Positions 1-12,076 of a stretch of 64,000 nucleotides of DNA are shown one piece after another. Positions within the stretch are counted from its first letter, which is position 1, and every line of letters begins with the position of its first letter. The stretch spans positions 2,976,001 through 3,040,000 of the forward strand of contig CM082582.2 of the NCBI GenBank assembly GCA_040954595.2. The letters are read 5' to 3'. Origin of the DNA: Balanoglossus misakiensis. Taxonomy: Eukaryota > Hemichordata. The position numbers were made by a program, and so were the translations under genes. The notes under the pieces were generated by a model. It did not search any database. It saw only the letters and a list, made by a program, of their open reading frames with translations, and was not told the DNA's origin.

Positions 1-162
1 ATTCGGGGGGGGGGGCATCATTTTTTGGTTCTGGGTGAAGGGGGGGTCGGCCTGATTTTGAGAACCGATGACACAAACTTGCCGCCCCCCCCCCCCCCTG
101 CCGTAATATCATGTAATCACATCAAGGCTTGATAAGAAAGATGACATTGAAATATGTAATAG
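1..162. other. Low-complexity G/C homopolymer sequence
   Basis: Runs of G (positions 5-15 and around 40-47) and of C (about 85-98) flank AT-rich sequence. I see no gene. Homology to the macrosatellite unit starts at about 163. Confidence 0.6.
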
Positions 163-779
163 ACAAATAAGTTACCATGGACGATTACACTGATACCCAA
201 AAATCTAAGCACGTGCCTAACTCGCCTTTGACAAATACAAACAAGTCTTGCGCGAACGAGACTGGAAATGCAAATTTATGCAGATACAAATGGCTCCTCG
301 ATATCGAAGACTCGTGGAAAGACTTCTCCGACTTTAATAGCTTTTTTATATTTACTGTAAAGGACAGTTTTGGTGTGATAGTCGTGACAGACACTAGTAT
401 TAGCGCTGTGTCTTAATTCGCCTCGTCGACGGTAACAACACCATCGTCCGTTCGCACGTGCTCGCTCAACTACATGCAGTCTCCTATTTTCCGGAGAGCA
501 ATGGCGACCTTGGCGGGCGAAGCGCGAAGATGTAGCAACATTTGGCATTTCTTTACTAGGACACGTGTACTCTGGGCACCGTACTCCTCACGGGATCTGA
601 TTCACTCAGATCAGTACACGTCCTCTAGTGTTTAATGCCACGTCATTTTTTGAGTGCATAGCTGGGATGAAATGACAGTTTATTATCAGTCGGTACACAT
701 GACATTTTCGGCCTATTTGGAGTGTGCACAAGTTTTATAAGCTTTATAGGACCATCTAAGCTCTAAGTCACAATACAGA

Positions 780-1341
780 ACTAGGTTTCGGCATGGCATA
801 CGATCAACTTAAGAGCTAGGGGTGGCCAGATAATGCGTTTTATTGACCCCTACAGTACGGAACTAGGGGAGGGCATGGCATTTTATTATGAGTTGTAGAA
901 CTAGGCAAGACATTGGCAGACATTTTACTAAACCAAGTACATGAGCATTACAGTTGATTAGCCTAAACGTTTCAGTTCATAACTAGGAACATGGGCATGA
1001 TATTTTACTAACAGTTCAAGTACCAGTACAACCCTTGGGGTGGGAGTAACATTTTATGAACAACTATAGAGAAGCAAGGAGGGCATGACATTTTTATTAT
1101 TGGTAACTTATAGTACAAAGTGAGTGTTGGACATGACATTTGACTAACAGTTATAGTACAGAACTAAGGGAAGGCATGGCATTTTACTAAAAAGCAAGGG
1201 ATTTGCATGATATTGTACTTACACTTATGTATTACATGTAGTACAATGAGGGATTGTCATAACATTTTATTAACAGCAACAGTACAGAACAAGGGGAGGG
1301 TATGACACTTTATTATCAATTAACACAGCAAAGGGATGGGC
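780..1341 (+). repeat. Degenerate ~40 bp subrepeats inside the macrosatellite unit
   Basis: More than ten imperfect direct copies, each with a 'tagtacagaactaggg' part, a 'gggcatggcat' part and an 'attttactaacagt' part. The same block recurs at about 2,150-2,900, 16,604-17,360, 18,310-19,090, 20,040-20,305 and 22,924-23,308. Length and sequence vary between copies, as in an old minisatellite later amplified as part of the larger unit. Confidence 0.75.
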
Positions 1342-1528
1342 ATGGCGACCTTGGCGGGCGAAGCGCGAAGATGTAGCAACATTTGGCATTTCTTTACTAG
1401 GACACGTGTACTCTGGGCACCGTACTCCTCACGGGATCTGATTCACTCAGATCAGTACACGTCCTCTAGTGTTTAATGCCACATCATTTTTGAGTGCATA
1501 TGTCTCGAATTGTACCAAATAAGTTAAC

Positions 1529-1738
1529 ATGGACGATTACATTGACACCCAACAAACTAAGCACATGACTAACTCGCCTTTGGCAATTACAAACAAGCCA
1601 CCCGCGAACGAGGCTGGAAGGCGTGGCTTTCTGGTATGCAAATGCAGATACAAATGGCTCCTCGAGAACGAAGACACGTCAAAAGACTTCTCCGACGTAG
1701 TCTGTTTTTATATTTACTGTAAAGGAGTTTTGGTGTGA
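1529..1738 (+). other. Recurrent 69-codon open frame in macrosatellite unit (probably non-coding)
   Basis: A short open frame starting MDDYIDTQQTKH recurs at 3,255-3,464, 17,699-17,908 and 19,424-19,621, with a diverged version at 177-416. It has no recognisable domain. The divergent copy differs at many residues and in length, which is not what purifying selection on a protein would give. The frame is preserved mainly because the units are young copies of each other. A second recurrent frame of 82 codons (2,954-3,202, 17,398-17,646, 19,123-19,371) has the same status. Confidence 0.45.
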
Positions 1739-3881
1739 TAGTCGTTACAGACACTATTATTAGCGCTGTGTCTTAATTCTCCTCGCCGACGGTCGCAACA
1801 CGACTTTCCGCTCGCACGTGTTCGCTCGACCACACTCCTATTTTCCGGAGAGCAATGGCGGGCGAAGCGCGAAGATGTAGCAACACTTGGCATTTCTCTA
1901 CTAGTACACGTGTACTCTGGGCACCGTACTCCTCACGGGATCTGTTTCACTGAGATCAGTACACGTTCTCTAGTGTTAATGCCACATCATTTTTTGAGTG
2001 CATAGCTGGGATGAAATGACAGTTTATTATCAGTCGGTACACATGACATTTTCGGCCTATTTGAAGTGTGCACACGTTTTATAAAATTTATAGGACCATC
2101 TAAGCTCTAAGTCACAATTATACAGAACTAGGTTTCGGCATGGCATACGATCAACTTAAGAGCTAGGGGTGGCCAGATAATACGGTTTATTGACCCCTAC
2201 AGTGCGGAACTAGGGGAGGGCATGGCATTTTATTATGAGTTGTAGAACTAGGCAAGACATTGGCAGACATTTTGCTCAACCAAGTCCATGAGCATTACAG
2301 TTGATTAGCCTAAACGTTTCAGTTCATAACTAGGAACATGGGCATGATATTTTACTAACAGTTCAAGTACCAGTACAACCCTTGGGGTGGGAGTAACATT
2401 TTATTAACAACTATAGAGAAGCAGGGAGGGCATGACATTTTTATTATTGGTAACTTATAGTACAAAGTGAGTGTTGGGCATGACATATGACTAACAGTTA
2501 TAGTACAGAACTAGGGGAAGGCATGGCATTTTACTAAAAAGCAAGGGATGTGCATGATATTGTACTTACCGTTAACTATTACATGTAGTACAATGAGGGA
2601 TTGTCATAACATTTTATTAACAGCAACAGTACAGAACAAGGGGAGGGTATGACACTTTATTATCAATTAACACAGCAAGGGGATGGGCATGGCATTGGAC
2701 TACCAGTTATAATACCAGTACTATGCTTGGGATAAGTGTAACATTTTACTTATAGCTTAGTACCAGTACAAAGATAGGGATGGGAATATCATTTCATTAA
2801 CAGCTGAAATACATAAGGGAAGAGTATGATATTTTATTATTGGTCATAGTGTCACTAATGGTATAACATTTTAGTATGACACATTTTGCAGAATTAGGAG
2901 CAGACATTATTCTCTAATTAACAGTACAGAGAATATTTTCATGCAATTGCAGATTGCAAGGAACCATCAAAACGTTATTTTGTTATGTTTATGTTAATGC
3001 CATATCAGATACCTCATGTGCAACTATCACTGTTTCAACTTTCATATACAAGTATTTTTCAGCAACAGTAGGGAAGGGGTCGTCGCTCCCCGAGGGTGTC
3101 CCCCTTGATGAGAATATGCCCTACCATACCAGTGCAAACCCCACAATGGCGACCTCACGGGATCTGATTCACTCAGATCAGTACACGTCCTCTAGTGTTT
3201 AATGCCACATCATTTTTGAGTGCATATGTCTCGAATTGTACCAAATAAGTTAACATGGACGATTACATTGACACCCAACAAACTAAGCACACGACTAACT
3301 CGCCTTTGGCAATTACAAACAAGCCACCCGCGAACGAGGCTGGAAGGCGTGGCTTTCTGGTATGCAAATGCAGATACAAATGGCTCCTCGAGAACGAAGA
3401 CACGTCAAAAGACTTCTCCGACGTAGTCTGTTTTTATATTTACTGTAAAGGAGTTTTGGTGTGATAGTCGTTACAGACACTATTATTAGCGCTGTGTCTT
3501 AATTCTCCTCGCCGACGGTCGCAACACGACTTTCCGCTCGCACGTGTTCGCTCGACCACACTCCTATTTTCCGGAGAGCAATGGCGGGCGAAGCGCGAAG
3601 ATGTAGCAACACTTGGCATTTCTCTACTAGTACACGTGTACTCTGGGCACCGTACTCCTCACGGGATCTGTTTCACTGAGATCAGTACACGTTCTCTAGT
3701 GTTAATGCCACATCATTTTTTGAGTGCATAGCTGGGATGAAATGACAGTTTATTATCAGTCGGTACACATGACATTTTCGGCCTATTTGAAGTGTGCACA
3801 CGTTTTATAAAATTTATAGGACCATCTAAGCTCTAAGTCACAATTATACAGAACTAGGTTTCGGCATGGCATACGATCAAC

Positions 3882-3885
3882 TTAA
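3882..3885. other. TTAA target-site duplication, left
   Basis: TTAA precedes the left inverted end. The matching TTAA is at 16,600-16,603. Confidence 0.9.
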
Positions 3886-4089
3886 AGCTGCACAGTTGAT
3901 GGCAAATACCATTTTGGGTATATTTGTATTTTGTGAAATAAACATCGATATACAAACCTTTAACATGAAAATAATTGCCCTACCCATGGACTCGGGTCAA
4001 ATTTACTCATATAACGATATAAGCTTCATAGAAAAAGTCCGATGGTAAACAACATGTTTACATGAACCGCCGATACTACACGGAAACTG

Positions 4090-4097
4090 TGACGTCA
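4090..4097. promoter_or_regulatory. CRE/ATF palindrome upstream of the accessory gene
   Basis: TGACGTCA lies 71 bp before the proposed start codon at 4,168 and about 200 bp inside the left end. The same palindrome lies at the same kind of place at the other end (16,368-16,375). TGACGTCA is the classical CREB/ATF site. Its promoter role here is inferred from position. Confidence 0.45.
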
Positions 4098-4167
4098 CAA
4101 TCACGAGACCAGACGCGATCTAGCGTGAGGACGTGGCTTCATTCACGCGCATGTGCATGCTGTCAAC

Positions 4168-7100
4168 ATGGAGGTGAGTGTTCATGAATAAACATGAAAA
4201 AGTTTTATACTATACGTATCTTTTGTTTACTCTTAGGATATCTAGTTTCAGTGTGATCTCTCTTTTTTTCGTTTTATAAGACTGGTTGTCGTAAGCATCG
4301 GCATATTTTGGTGATTTGAAGAACAACTTGACGATAAAAATCGTTGATACACGTGTACGTTATTAGCTAGATGCATGTCTGCGGATTTCTAACACTGGGA
4401 ACTGTAATCGTTTGGTCTGTATTCGTAATAGAAAAGTGTTCTTTTTTAGCTTTCGGATGGTTTACGAACAAGTCCGCTTTGCATTTGTTCATGAAAATAT
4501 CAACAACGGTATCGTGTTGACAAAAGAGCCGAATACCATGGGAAAATCACGACGGGCCGGGAGGGATTGTATATATTACCGTGAATTACATGCATGTCAA
4601 AACATATATACAAATTGCACCTCTACCGACATGATGTACTGGTATAAGGATATTTGTGCCATGAAAGTTACGAAACCAAGACATAAATTAAAGCTGCAAG
4701 CAGCATTGTCCGGGCCCAAGCTCTATTATCTGATCTGATTATTAGATCTGCACATAATTAATGAGTAGAAACATAATGTTATGTTTTATCCCATGAAATA
4801 TCAATATTATATCTATGTTTAGTGCTGATATAGTGTTAAGTAGGTCAAAGGTCACCCAGAGGTCACCCACAATTTGGGCAGAAAATTTTGACCCATAGTG
4901 GTCCATGTCCAACAAAAACCAGACCTCTAGCCCTTTTGGTTAGCCCGGAATTAGGTATGCACATAAATAATGAGTTAAGCAGGTGTCACAGGTGACCCAA
5001 AACTTTGGCTTTTCATTATGGCCCCATACCTCCAAACGCCAAGGCTGTATCTGCTGTGGATGCTGAGATTTGCGAAAGTATGTCAAAGGTCACCAGAGGT
5101 CACCCAACTTCTGGGTAAAAACATTTGACCCCATACTGGTCCTGTCCAACAAAAACAAAACCTCTAGGTCTATTGGTTCGCCTGTAATTAGCTATGCACA
5201 TAATTAATGAGGTCAGCAGGGGTCAAAGGGGTCGTGAAAAGTAGCAAAATATTTTGATCACACACTAATCCACATAAATCAAAAACCAAACTTATAGCCC
5301 GATTGGTTAGCCTGGAATAAGATATGCAGAAAAATGATGCGTCAAAAGTAGGTCAAAGGTCATTGCCAAAATTACCAAAATATTTATAGCACATTGTAGT
5401 CATATGATGATTCATATCCATAAAAATAATTTCTGTGCTATCAATGTTTAGGCTAGAAAAGGAATTTTTACTTTTTAATCGTTTTTCACAAAATCCAATA
5501 TGGCCGCCATAATCTTCGACCAATCACATTCCCCTTCGCAAACTTGATAGACATCTGTTTAATGACCACACACACCAAATCTTGTGACTCAGTCATCGCC
5601 CGTTCTGGAGAAGAAGATTTTTGAAGTTTTACTACGGTTTTTCGAAAATCCAATATGGCCGCCATAATCTTCGACCAATCACAATGATCTTCGCAAACTT
5701 GATAGACATCAGTTAGGTGACCACATACCCCAAACGGCGTGACTCGGTTATCGCCGGTTCTGGAGAAGAAGATTTTTGAAATTTTGACCAGATTTCAGAA
5801 AAACAACTGTAGCAAAAAAACTGCAACATTGACAGCAAAATATCCAATTACAAAAATGATGGGCAGAGGGTATACTACCAGCACAACAAATCTGAAGTTG
5901 ATCTGACTTGTAGTTTCTGAGATCTGAGATTTGCATTTTTTCAGAAAATCCAATATGGCCGCCATGTCACGTGACTAATTAAGTATTCACAAGTCACTGC
6001 ACATCTACTCATTGACCTTGACCACTGTAGCAAGTTTGAGAACTGTACCTGCAGCGGTTTCTGAGATCTAGAGCGCGAAAGAAATGAACCAAGAATAAAG
6101 AAAGAAAGAAAAACCCCAACGAAACCAATACGGGCCCAAGCCTGGCTTGGCTTGGGCCCGTAATTATATTTTTGGCGAATTTCGACGCCCTAGTAACAAA
6201 AATATATACCTAAGGAATAATATGTTTTCAGGACATGTTTTATGTATATCAAAACAAAAGCTTATGTACTAATGCTAATGCAGGGCCTGAGTGTAGGGTT
6301 TGGTTTTATTTTCAAAATAACAGGAAATTAGTAATTATATGTGTACAATATGCTTGTTTTTCAGACAAGTTCTGACTATAGTCCAACTCAGGAAAGGTCC
6401 TGCACTCAAAAGGGAAAGGGTAAAAAAAAAGGTCGTGGACGAGGACGAGGAAGAGGTAGAGGAAGTCAGACTCAGAGAGGACCAGAATTTGGAGAAATTG
6501 TGCCAGAAGAAAGAAATATAAGACTGAGAGTGAGTATTAGAATGAGAGAGAAGCAATAATAAAATGTTGTGTTTTGAACAATGCAATACAATTATACAAT
6601 GTACTTGTAATTCAGTGTTTTTCTTTTGAGATTCATACCAAATCATCTAAGGAAATTGTATAAGTAATAACAAAGAATAGTAATTGATGAGAGTTTATTC
6701 CATATTTGACTGTTGAAGGTTGGTATTTTTTCTCTGTGGTGCAATCAGCACTAGTAATCCCCTTTTCATGAGAACAAAAATAGTGTAAACATTGTTTTGG
6801 CAATCATTATTTGACAATTGGAAATAGTATGACATGATTCTGAGCATCAATAAATAGTTTGATATTGTTTTGTTTTTTGTTTAAATTTCACAGACACAGA
6901 TATCACAAATGACTAGAGAGGAGTTGCAGGACTTTGCCCTCCAGGTGTTGGATCACCAACCAGGGTTGTTGTTTAACTTGTTGCAGCCAGCTGCAACCAA
7001 CCCTGGTGGTTATCATCCACCACCAGGCGGCCAAAATCCTGCATGGTGTATCTGCACCTATTGCAGAGAAATGCCAAGCCAACCGGAGCGAGTGTGCTGC

Positions 7101-7750
7101 ATGAAGCAGCCCGGAGACTGCGTTTCTCACCTAGATGTAAGAATACTAACTTTTGTCACTACTATATAATTTACATTGCCAGTGTCTCATGTTCAACCCT
7201 CCCAAAATAATCGTCAAGTCCTTGATTTGTGATTGCATTACATAATTTTTTAAGCGTGATAAGTCATAACAAACAGAACTACCTACATCAGATGTCAGAA
7301 ATAGTGGGGAAGCCAAGTTCACAAGCCCCTATTTCCTTTTTCAAGATACGAATCTTCCTAAGAAATCATTGAAGAACTTTGATCAGTGTTATGTGTAACA
7401 CTCATTCATTGATCAAAGGTCCTTGCTGTTTTCTTTGGTAGATTGGAATGTTCTGTTGATTAATTTTCACTCTATTTATTTCAAAGGTCTTCCAAATATT
7501 GGTCCTGCATGCTGGTGTTTTACACATAGCAAGGGCACTGCGGAACGATGTTTTGGCAATGAATGATGAGGATGACCTCAACCTAGCGAACCGCCATGCT
7601 GCCTACAGGCAATTCATTCTGTGGCAGCATGGCAGACTTGGCCCTGGTAACAGGAAAGTTATTCCAAGCTGCTGTGTGTGGCGCATCAGAGACAGGTACC
7701 CTGATGCATTTGGGCAATACAGAGGTTTTGTTGCTGCCAGACTGGGCTAG
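4168..7750 (+). CDS. Accessory gene: P2X7-type zinc-cysteine (ballast) domain protein, 4 exons
   Basis: Four exons join in phase 0: 4,168-4,173 (ATGGAG, then GTGAGT), 6,365-6,529, 6,894-7,136 and 7,487-7,750 with a TAG stop, giving 225 aa. Acceptors read TTTTTCAG, TTTCACAG and TTTCAAAG. Donors are GTGAGT, GTGAGT and GTAAGA. Residues 22-35 are KKK followed by Gly-Arg repeats, resembling an AT-hook or RGG segment. Residues 108-126 form [19 protein letters not shown], the cysteine cluster of the intracellular C-terminal domain of P2X7 receptors. The last exon continues the domain with [18 protein letters not shown] and FGQYRGF. The ion-channel part of P2X receptors is absent. The tiny first exon is the least certain part: it has a good Kozak context and the right phase, and no other ATG opens exon 2. 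AATAAA lies at 7,760-7,765. There is no stop or frameshift in the exons. What it does for the element is unknown. Confidence 0.8.
4412..4710 (+). other. Unassigned open frame within intron 1 of the accessory gene
   Basis: An open frame of about 100 codons runs from 4,412 into the left end of the nested element at 4,711. I recognise no domain. It overlaps no supported splice junction and is probably intronic. Confidence 0.25.
4711..6160. mobile_element. Hairpin-ended non-autonomous element, about 1.45 kb, nested in intron 1
   Basis: The left end is CGGGCCCAAGC. The right end is a perfect hairpin (6,131-6,160): a 12 bp stem CGGGCCCAAGCC with a 6 nt loop, ending in GGGCCCG. The body has internal imperfect repeats ('ggtcaaaggtcacc', 'tatgcacataattaatga', 'aaaatccaatatggccgcc' at about 5,489, 5,648 and 5,945) and a purine-rich run of aaagaaagaaag just before the hairpin. 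It has no coding capacity. Short inverted ends plus a terminal hairpin resemble Helentron-type rolling-circle elements, but I see no clear target duplication and the class is not certain. Confidence 0.6.
6131..6160. other. Perfect 12 bp stem, 6 nt loop hairpin at an element terminus
   Basis: CGGGCCCAAGCC, then TGGCTT, then GGCTTGGGCCCG. It marks the right end of the nested element. The same 11 bases open its left end at 4,711. Confidence 0.85.
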
Positions 7751-9241
7751 AAATTTCTAAATAAATTTCATACACATGTATATTTTATATATATTCATTT
7801 ATTTTTTGTACTTTCATTGTTATTTTGACTCTTTACAGTCCTCACTGTTCCTAAGTCCTATGATGGAAAGAAAAATTGTCAAAAAAGAGAAAATGAACCA
7901 ATTTACACAGGTTTTACACTTTAGTCATTTTCATTATCACTACGTTCATTTACATATCTTTTATTGGCAAGGCAAATACTTTTACAAAATGCCTGGAATA
8001 CCTACAAGCAACTAGAAATATATTTCCTTTTTATGTACAGTAAACAAATGTCCGTCCCTAGTGTGTTATTTACTCAAGTGCTGACATTGTTATTTGACTA
8101 GTTTACAGTCCTGAATATCCTGATGTCCTAGGGTAGAAAAAGATATTGTAGTTATTTTTGTCTGATAGTTGCCACATGTAACTGGTAATAAAACATTTAG
8201 AGCACAAAAATAAAACTGTGTCAAATTCTTCCAAGTGGGGATCAAGTGCCAGATATTGCATATTATATTATATCATGCTACCGTCCGCAATTCTGATTGA
8301 ACGAGAGCTCAATCCAGCGATGCTAAAATACTCAATAATGCACTGCTGGCAGTAGTAAAACAGGCCCCTGAACTAGCATACGGCAGCAAAAATGTGTGGT
8401 TAAACCACAGTCGCGCGTGTTTAAACCAAATAAATAAAACAAAAATATTGTTGAACTAACAGATGTTTTATTTTGGAACTGCTCTGTGGAAATATTTGTC
8501 ACTTTGCCACGCGCGATACCCGTTTTGTCACTTTTTGTCGTCTGCTTCATCCCGGCCGCTTACGGCTATTGCTATATGTCTCGAATTGTACCCAAATCTT
8601 GCGTATACCCGCCTGCGGCGGGGGTTATTGCTTAATTATTGTACACCTACTGCTGTAACATATTGAGTTCCGTAATATTACAATAATTCAGTTTGAGAAT
8701 ACAATAATTATTCAAATGAGGTCGCAGAGTCCCATAACACCAGGGTTATTGGACACATTTTGACTTTGACCTCACAGGTGTTCAATGTTAACACTGATGA
8801 TATTACTCACTACTGTGACAAAAATTGAAATAAAAAGTACAGTAATTATTAAACTAAATTATTGGTGAAGCAAGATGCGAAATAAGTCACAATCCTCAAT
8901 AAAATTTCAGCCAAAGAAATATGCGAGTGAACGAGCGAGCGCATTCATTTAAAGTTCCAGAACGAGCTCAGGGGCATAGAACATCGCACGCGAGACATCA
9001 GCAGGTCGACACTAGCATCACCTGATGCGCAAGGTGTTCAATATGTGTTCAATATGCAAATTACTTCATGGCAGTGTCTGAAAACTGGAAAGTCTGATTT
9101 GGCCAATTTACCCTTTATCGTTCATCAAGGATGCCTGGATGCCTGCACTGTACAATCCCGGTATTTATTAGCGCCTGAAAGGCCGGGTCGCCAACGCTGT
9201 TCTGCACTGTACAATCCCGGTATTTTGTAAATAACTTTACA
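7751..9241. other. Intergenic region between the two convergent transposon genes
   Basis: AT-rich 3' sequence of both genes. A more GC-rich patch (8,280-8,640) looks like an older insert that I cannot bound. It contains ATATGTCTCGAATTGTACC, also present in each macrosatellite unit (for example 3,223-3,241). The open frames here carry no recognisable domain. Confidence 0.5.
9143..9225 (-). repeat. 24 bp direct repeat with poly(A) signal in transposase 3' region
   Basis: The sequence starting CTGCACTGTACAATCCCGG occurs at 9,143-9,166 and 9,202-9,225, 59 bp apart. On the minus strand AATAAA (9,169-9,164) lies at the edge of the distal copy, about 75 nt past the transposase stop, and is a plausible polyadenylation signal. 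Confidence 0.6.
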
Positions 9242-11194
9242 CTATTTGGTGCGTGAAACTAGCTGCTCCACTAAGACTGATGTAGGAGGTGGCATTACTG
9301 GAGCAAGGTTAGCAGAGATGTGCCGTGGATCATCTGCTTCAAGGACCATTCTCTTGTACATGCCCTGGCGGTCTGTCAGTCGCCTCTTGATAACTGCCAT
9401 CTTCAGTGTTCTTATATGCGGATACGTCTTTGCTTCTTTTATAGGGGATACAGACCACCGCCCACTTTTTTTGTTGAATATTTTTTTCTGCCTAAAGTAG
9501 TAAAGAAAAAGACCTCCAGATGAAATAAATTTTCAGCATTCATGTTAGTTTAGTGCAGTGTATAAAAGACTGAAACTGCATAACAAAGTAAGAGTTAGCT
9601 GTCATTGTCATTTTTGTACTGAGAAGAATTTCCTATGTTTTTGCAATAGCAAACTTAACATCACAGTACTTTACATATTAAGTCTTATTATGTTTTCAAC
9701 TTACAAAGTAAGACACTTGATGTAATATTTCTTATGAGAATTAACAAACAACCAACGGCAGTGTAGCTACCATTATTATTATTTGGTAAATTAGATTCAC
9801 ATCTGGAAAAGAATCATGATTTTCAATATTCAAGTAAGGTTTGACATAACACAGGTAAACTTGAGATAGTTAACATAGTTGCTAAACTCTCTAACTAACC
9901 TGATTTCTCCATTTGGCTTCCTCTTGTATGGTCGATTATAGTGGATATTGTGATCTAAGGCTGCTAGACGGTTTCTAACCCTATATACAGGAGGGCTGTA
10001 TGCAAACCTTTTACTTGCATATTGCAGGATCTTATTCTGGAATGTTTCCAGTTCACCAGTTAGTCTGATTGTACAGAAACAAATAAAGTTAACAAGTCAT
10101 TGTAAATGACAGACCCCCGCCAAGAAATGTTTAGTGAATTTGTAGTCATTGTTCTTATGAACTCGCAGTCATTGCTTTGATCACAACGTTCCTGGGTTGG
10201 GACATGTACAAGTTGATATGTTAACTCTGAATGAGATCCGTTCACACATATCTGAGTTATGGCAAAACAAAATGGCCAACTGGTGGCCATATTGGAACAG
10301 ATCAAGATGAAAATTGACATGCACATGCATATATATGTCGTAGAACACTGTCCTAATGCCAAATTTGAATGAGATCAGTTCAAGTTTGATACATGTATGG
10401 GCAAAATGTATTTTCAATTTACTGTATTTTTTGTCATGAATAAATTGATAACTAACCTTGCATTAAGTACGTAGGGAATCTTCTTCAGAAATCGGGTGTC
10501 AAAGATGATATTTCTGAGAACTTGGTGGGCCCTGCTTCCCTTTTTCAGCCACTCCCTTCCCCGGTCATCTTCTATATTCTCACTGAGCGGTCCGTGGTAG
10601 CAGTGATTTGATCCTTCCACTCCCACACCCAAAATCCAGTCATGCTCATCAACTACATGGTGAATGAGACCACCCCACATCCCCTGTAACAAAAGAACAT
10701 GTATGGTGTTAATTATAAGTTTATGTATGGCGCTTACGGTATATGTAATTGTACATTTAAAGGTTTAGATATTATTCCTACAGTTACTGCCGAAATTTTC
10801 CTCCAAATATTTTTGGCCATATTTACAACTCGCATGTAAATGAAAATACAGACTAAATAGAACACTTACTCTAAACTCCACTTCACTAGATGCTGTGTTA
10901 CAGCAATACCAAAAATGGTTGGTGATATGCTTCGTCCATTTGAGAAGTATCCGGCAGTCTCTTTGTTGGCCAGCCTACATTTAAGTAATTCAAAAAAAAG
11001 TTCACACTTTAAACTTGATCACTGACTTGAAATAAAAAATCATCACACATACACACAGCCTGGTCACCATACCCAGTGTGTTTTAGATAGACTCACACAC
11101 AAGGGTCTGGCCACAGAGTCAACTATCTTCCATTTTTAAGATCTGCATGTCAATAGAACTCAAAATGCGATGTCACAGCAATGAGGTCACCACA

Positions 11195-11336
11195 TGGTTT
11201 TGACTCTGAAGTCTTTCAAGTCAATCACCGTACGCTAATTATTTTCCAACTATTAGCAACGCCCGGTCATTGCTCTGGCCAATCGGTAGTGTGTCGCGTA
11301 AGGTGATTGACTTGAACGACGTCAGAGTCAAAACCA
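11195..11336. mobile_element. 142 bp foldback (MITE-like) in a transposase intron
   Basis: The left arm starts TGGTTTTGACTCTGAAGTC and the right arm is its near-perfect inverse over about 35 bp, with 2 mismatches. The middle is about 70 bp. It lies between exons 9 and 10. No clear target duplication is visible, so it could be a MITE or a foldback. Confidence 0.6.
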
Positions 11337-12076
11337 CTAAAACAATTATAAACATTAGGGGAAAAATGAACCCGCCCTACCTACCCTATTTTGAAATTGC
11401 CCATCATCAGAACTACAGTTATTTTTCTTATGCCCTATACATAATATATACATACCTTTATAATTTTCTTTGCCAAATTCTTCGAACAATGCCAGATATC
11501 ATAGGAATGTTTAATATTTGGGTGTACAGTCTCTGTGTTGGGTAAAAAGAGAAACAATTTACACTTTGTTGTCTTAATCTATTACATATCATTCTAAACA
11601 ATTTAAAGTACACTGTAAGGAAAGCATTGTTTGGGAGTACTACTCTCATAAATTTTACACCAGGAAACTGCCTGGGGCAAGTAATGTACATTTGTCATCA
11701 AGTTGATCTGAAACCATTACTGTATATTGTTTACAATCATTGGGTGGTGGTGGTTGTGGACGTGGGGTCAGTCTATGTATCTACTATGACATACATTATG
11801 ATAGAGTTGTTTGCACTGGTGAGAAATGAATTGCAATTATACATTTTGGTTCAAGGCTATAACTTCTGTTTTTATAATGAATATAAATGTAAACTTACTC
11901 ATTTCAGCAGTTATTTGTGGATGGGCATCTGTCACGATTTCTGATATCTGCAGACCAGTTATCTCCCCCAAGCCTCTTTGGAAGCCCTTCTTTTCCATGT
12001 TGCATGACTTTCTTTCAGTCTCTCTTTTATCAACAGTAGATAGTGACAGTATTTCTTTTGAATCGTTCTCCATTAA

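Larger units (their letters stand above)
163..3881 (+). repeat. Macrosatellite array, 1,725-1,726 bp unit, left segment
   Basis: The same unit recurs head to tail. A landmark ATGGACGATTACA occurs at 179 (diverged copy), 1,529 and 3,255, and again at 17,699 and 19,424 beyond the large insertion. The spacing is 1,726 bp here and 1,725 bp on the far side. The first copy is about 376 bp short, with a junction near 1,342 at a shared ATGGCGACC that looks like recombination between internal repeats. Each complete unit holds a block of degenerate ~40 bp subrepeats (consensus around CAGAACTAGGGGAGGGCATG followed by ACATTTTATTA) and two copies of a ~75 bp segment about 504 bp apart (3,156 and 3,660) that contains the imperfect hairpin GATCTGA-TTCAC-TCAGATC. 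I see no sign that it encodes a protein. Confidence 0.9.

Noticed and set aside
2954-3202. 82-codon frame as a real small gene in each macrosatellite unit
   Set aside because: No recognisable domain. It spans the boundary of a truncated transposon end and is kept only because the units are recent copies.
4168-7750. Host P2X7 receptor gene
   Set aside because: Only the cytoplasmic zinc-cysteine domain is present. There are no transmembrane or ATP-binding segments, and the gene lies wholly between the transposon ends.
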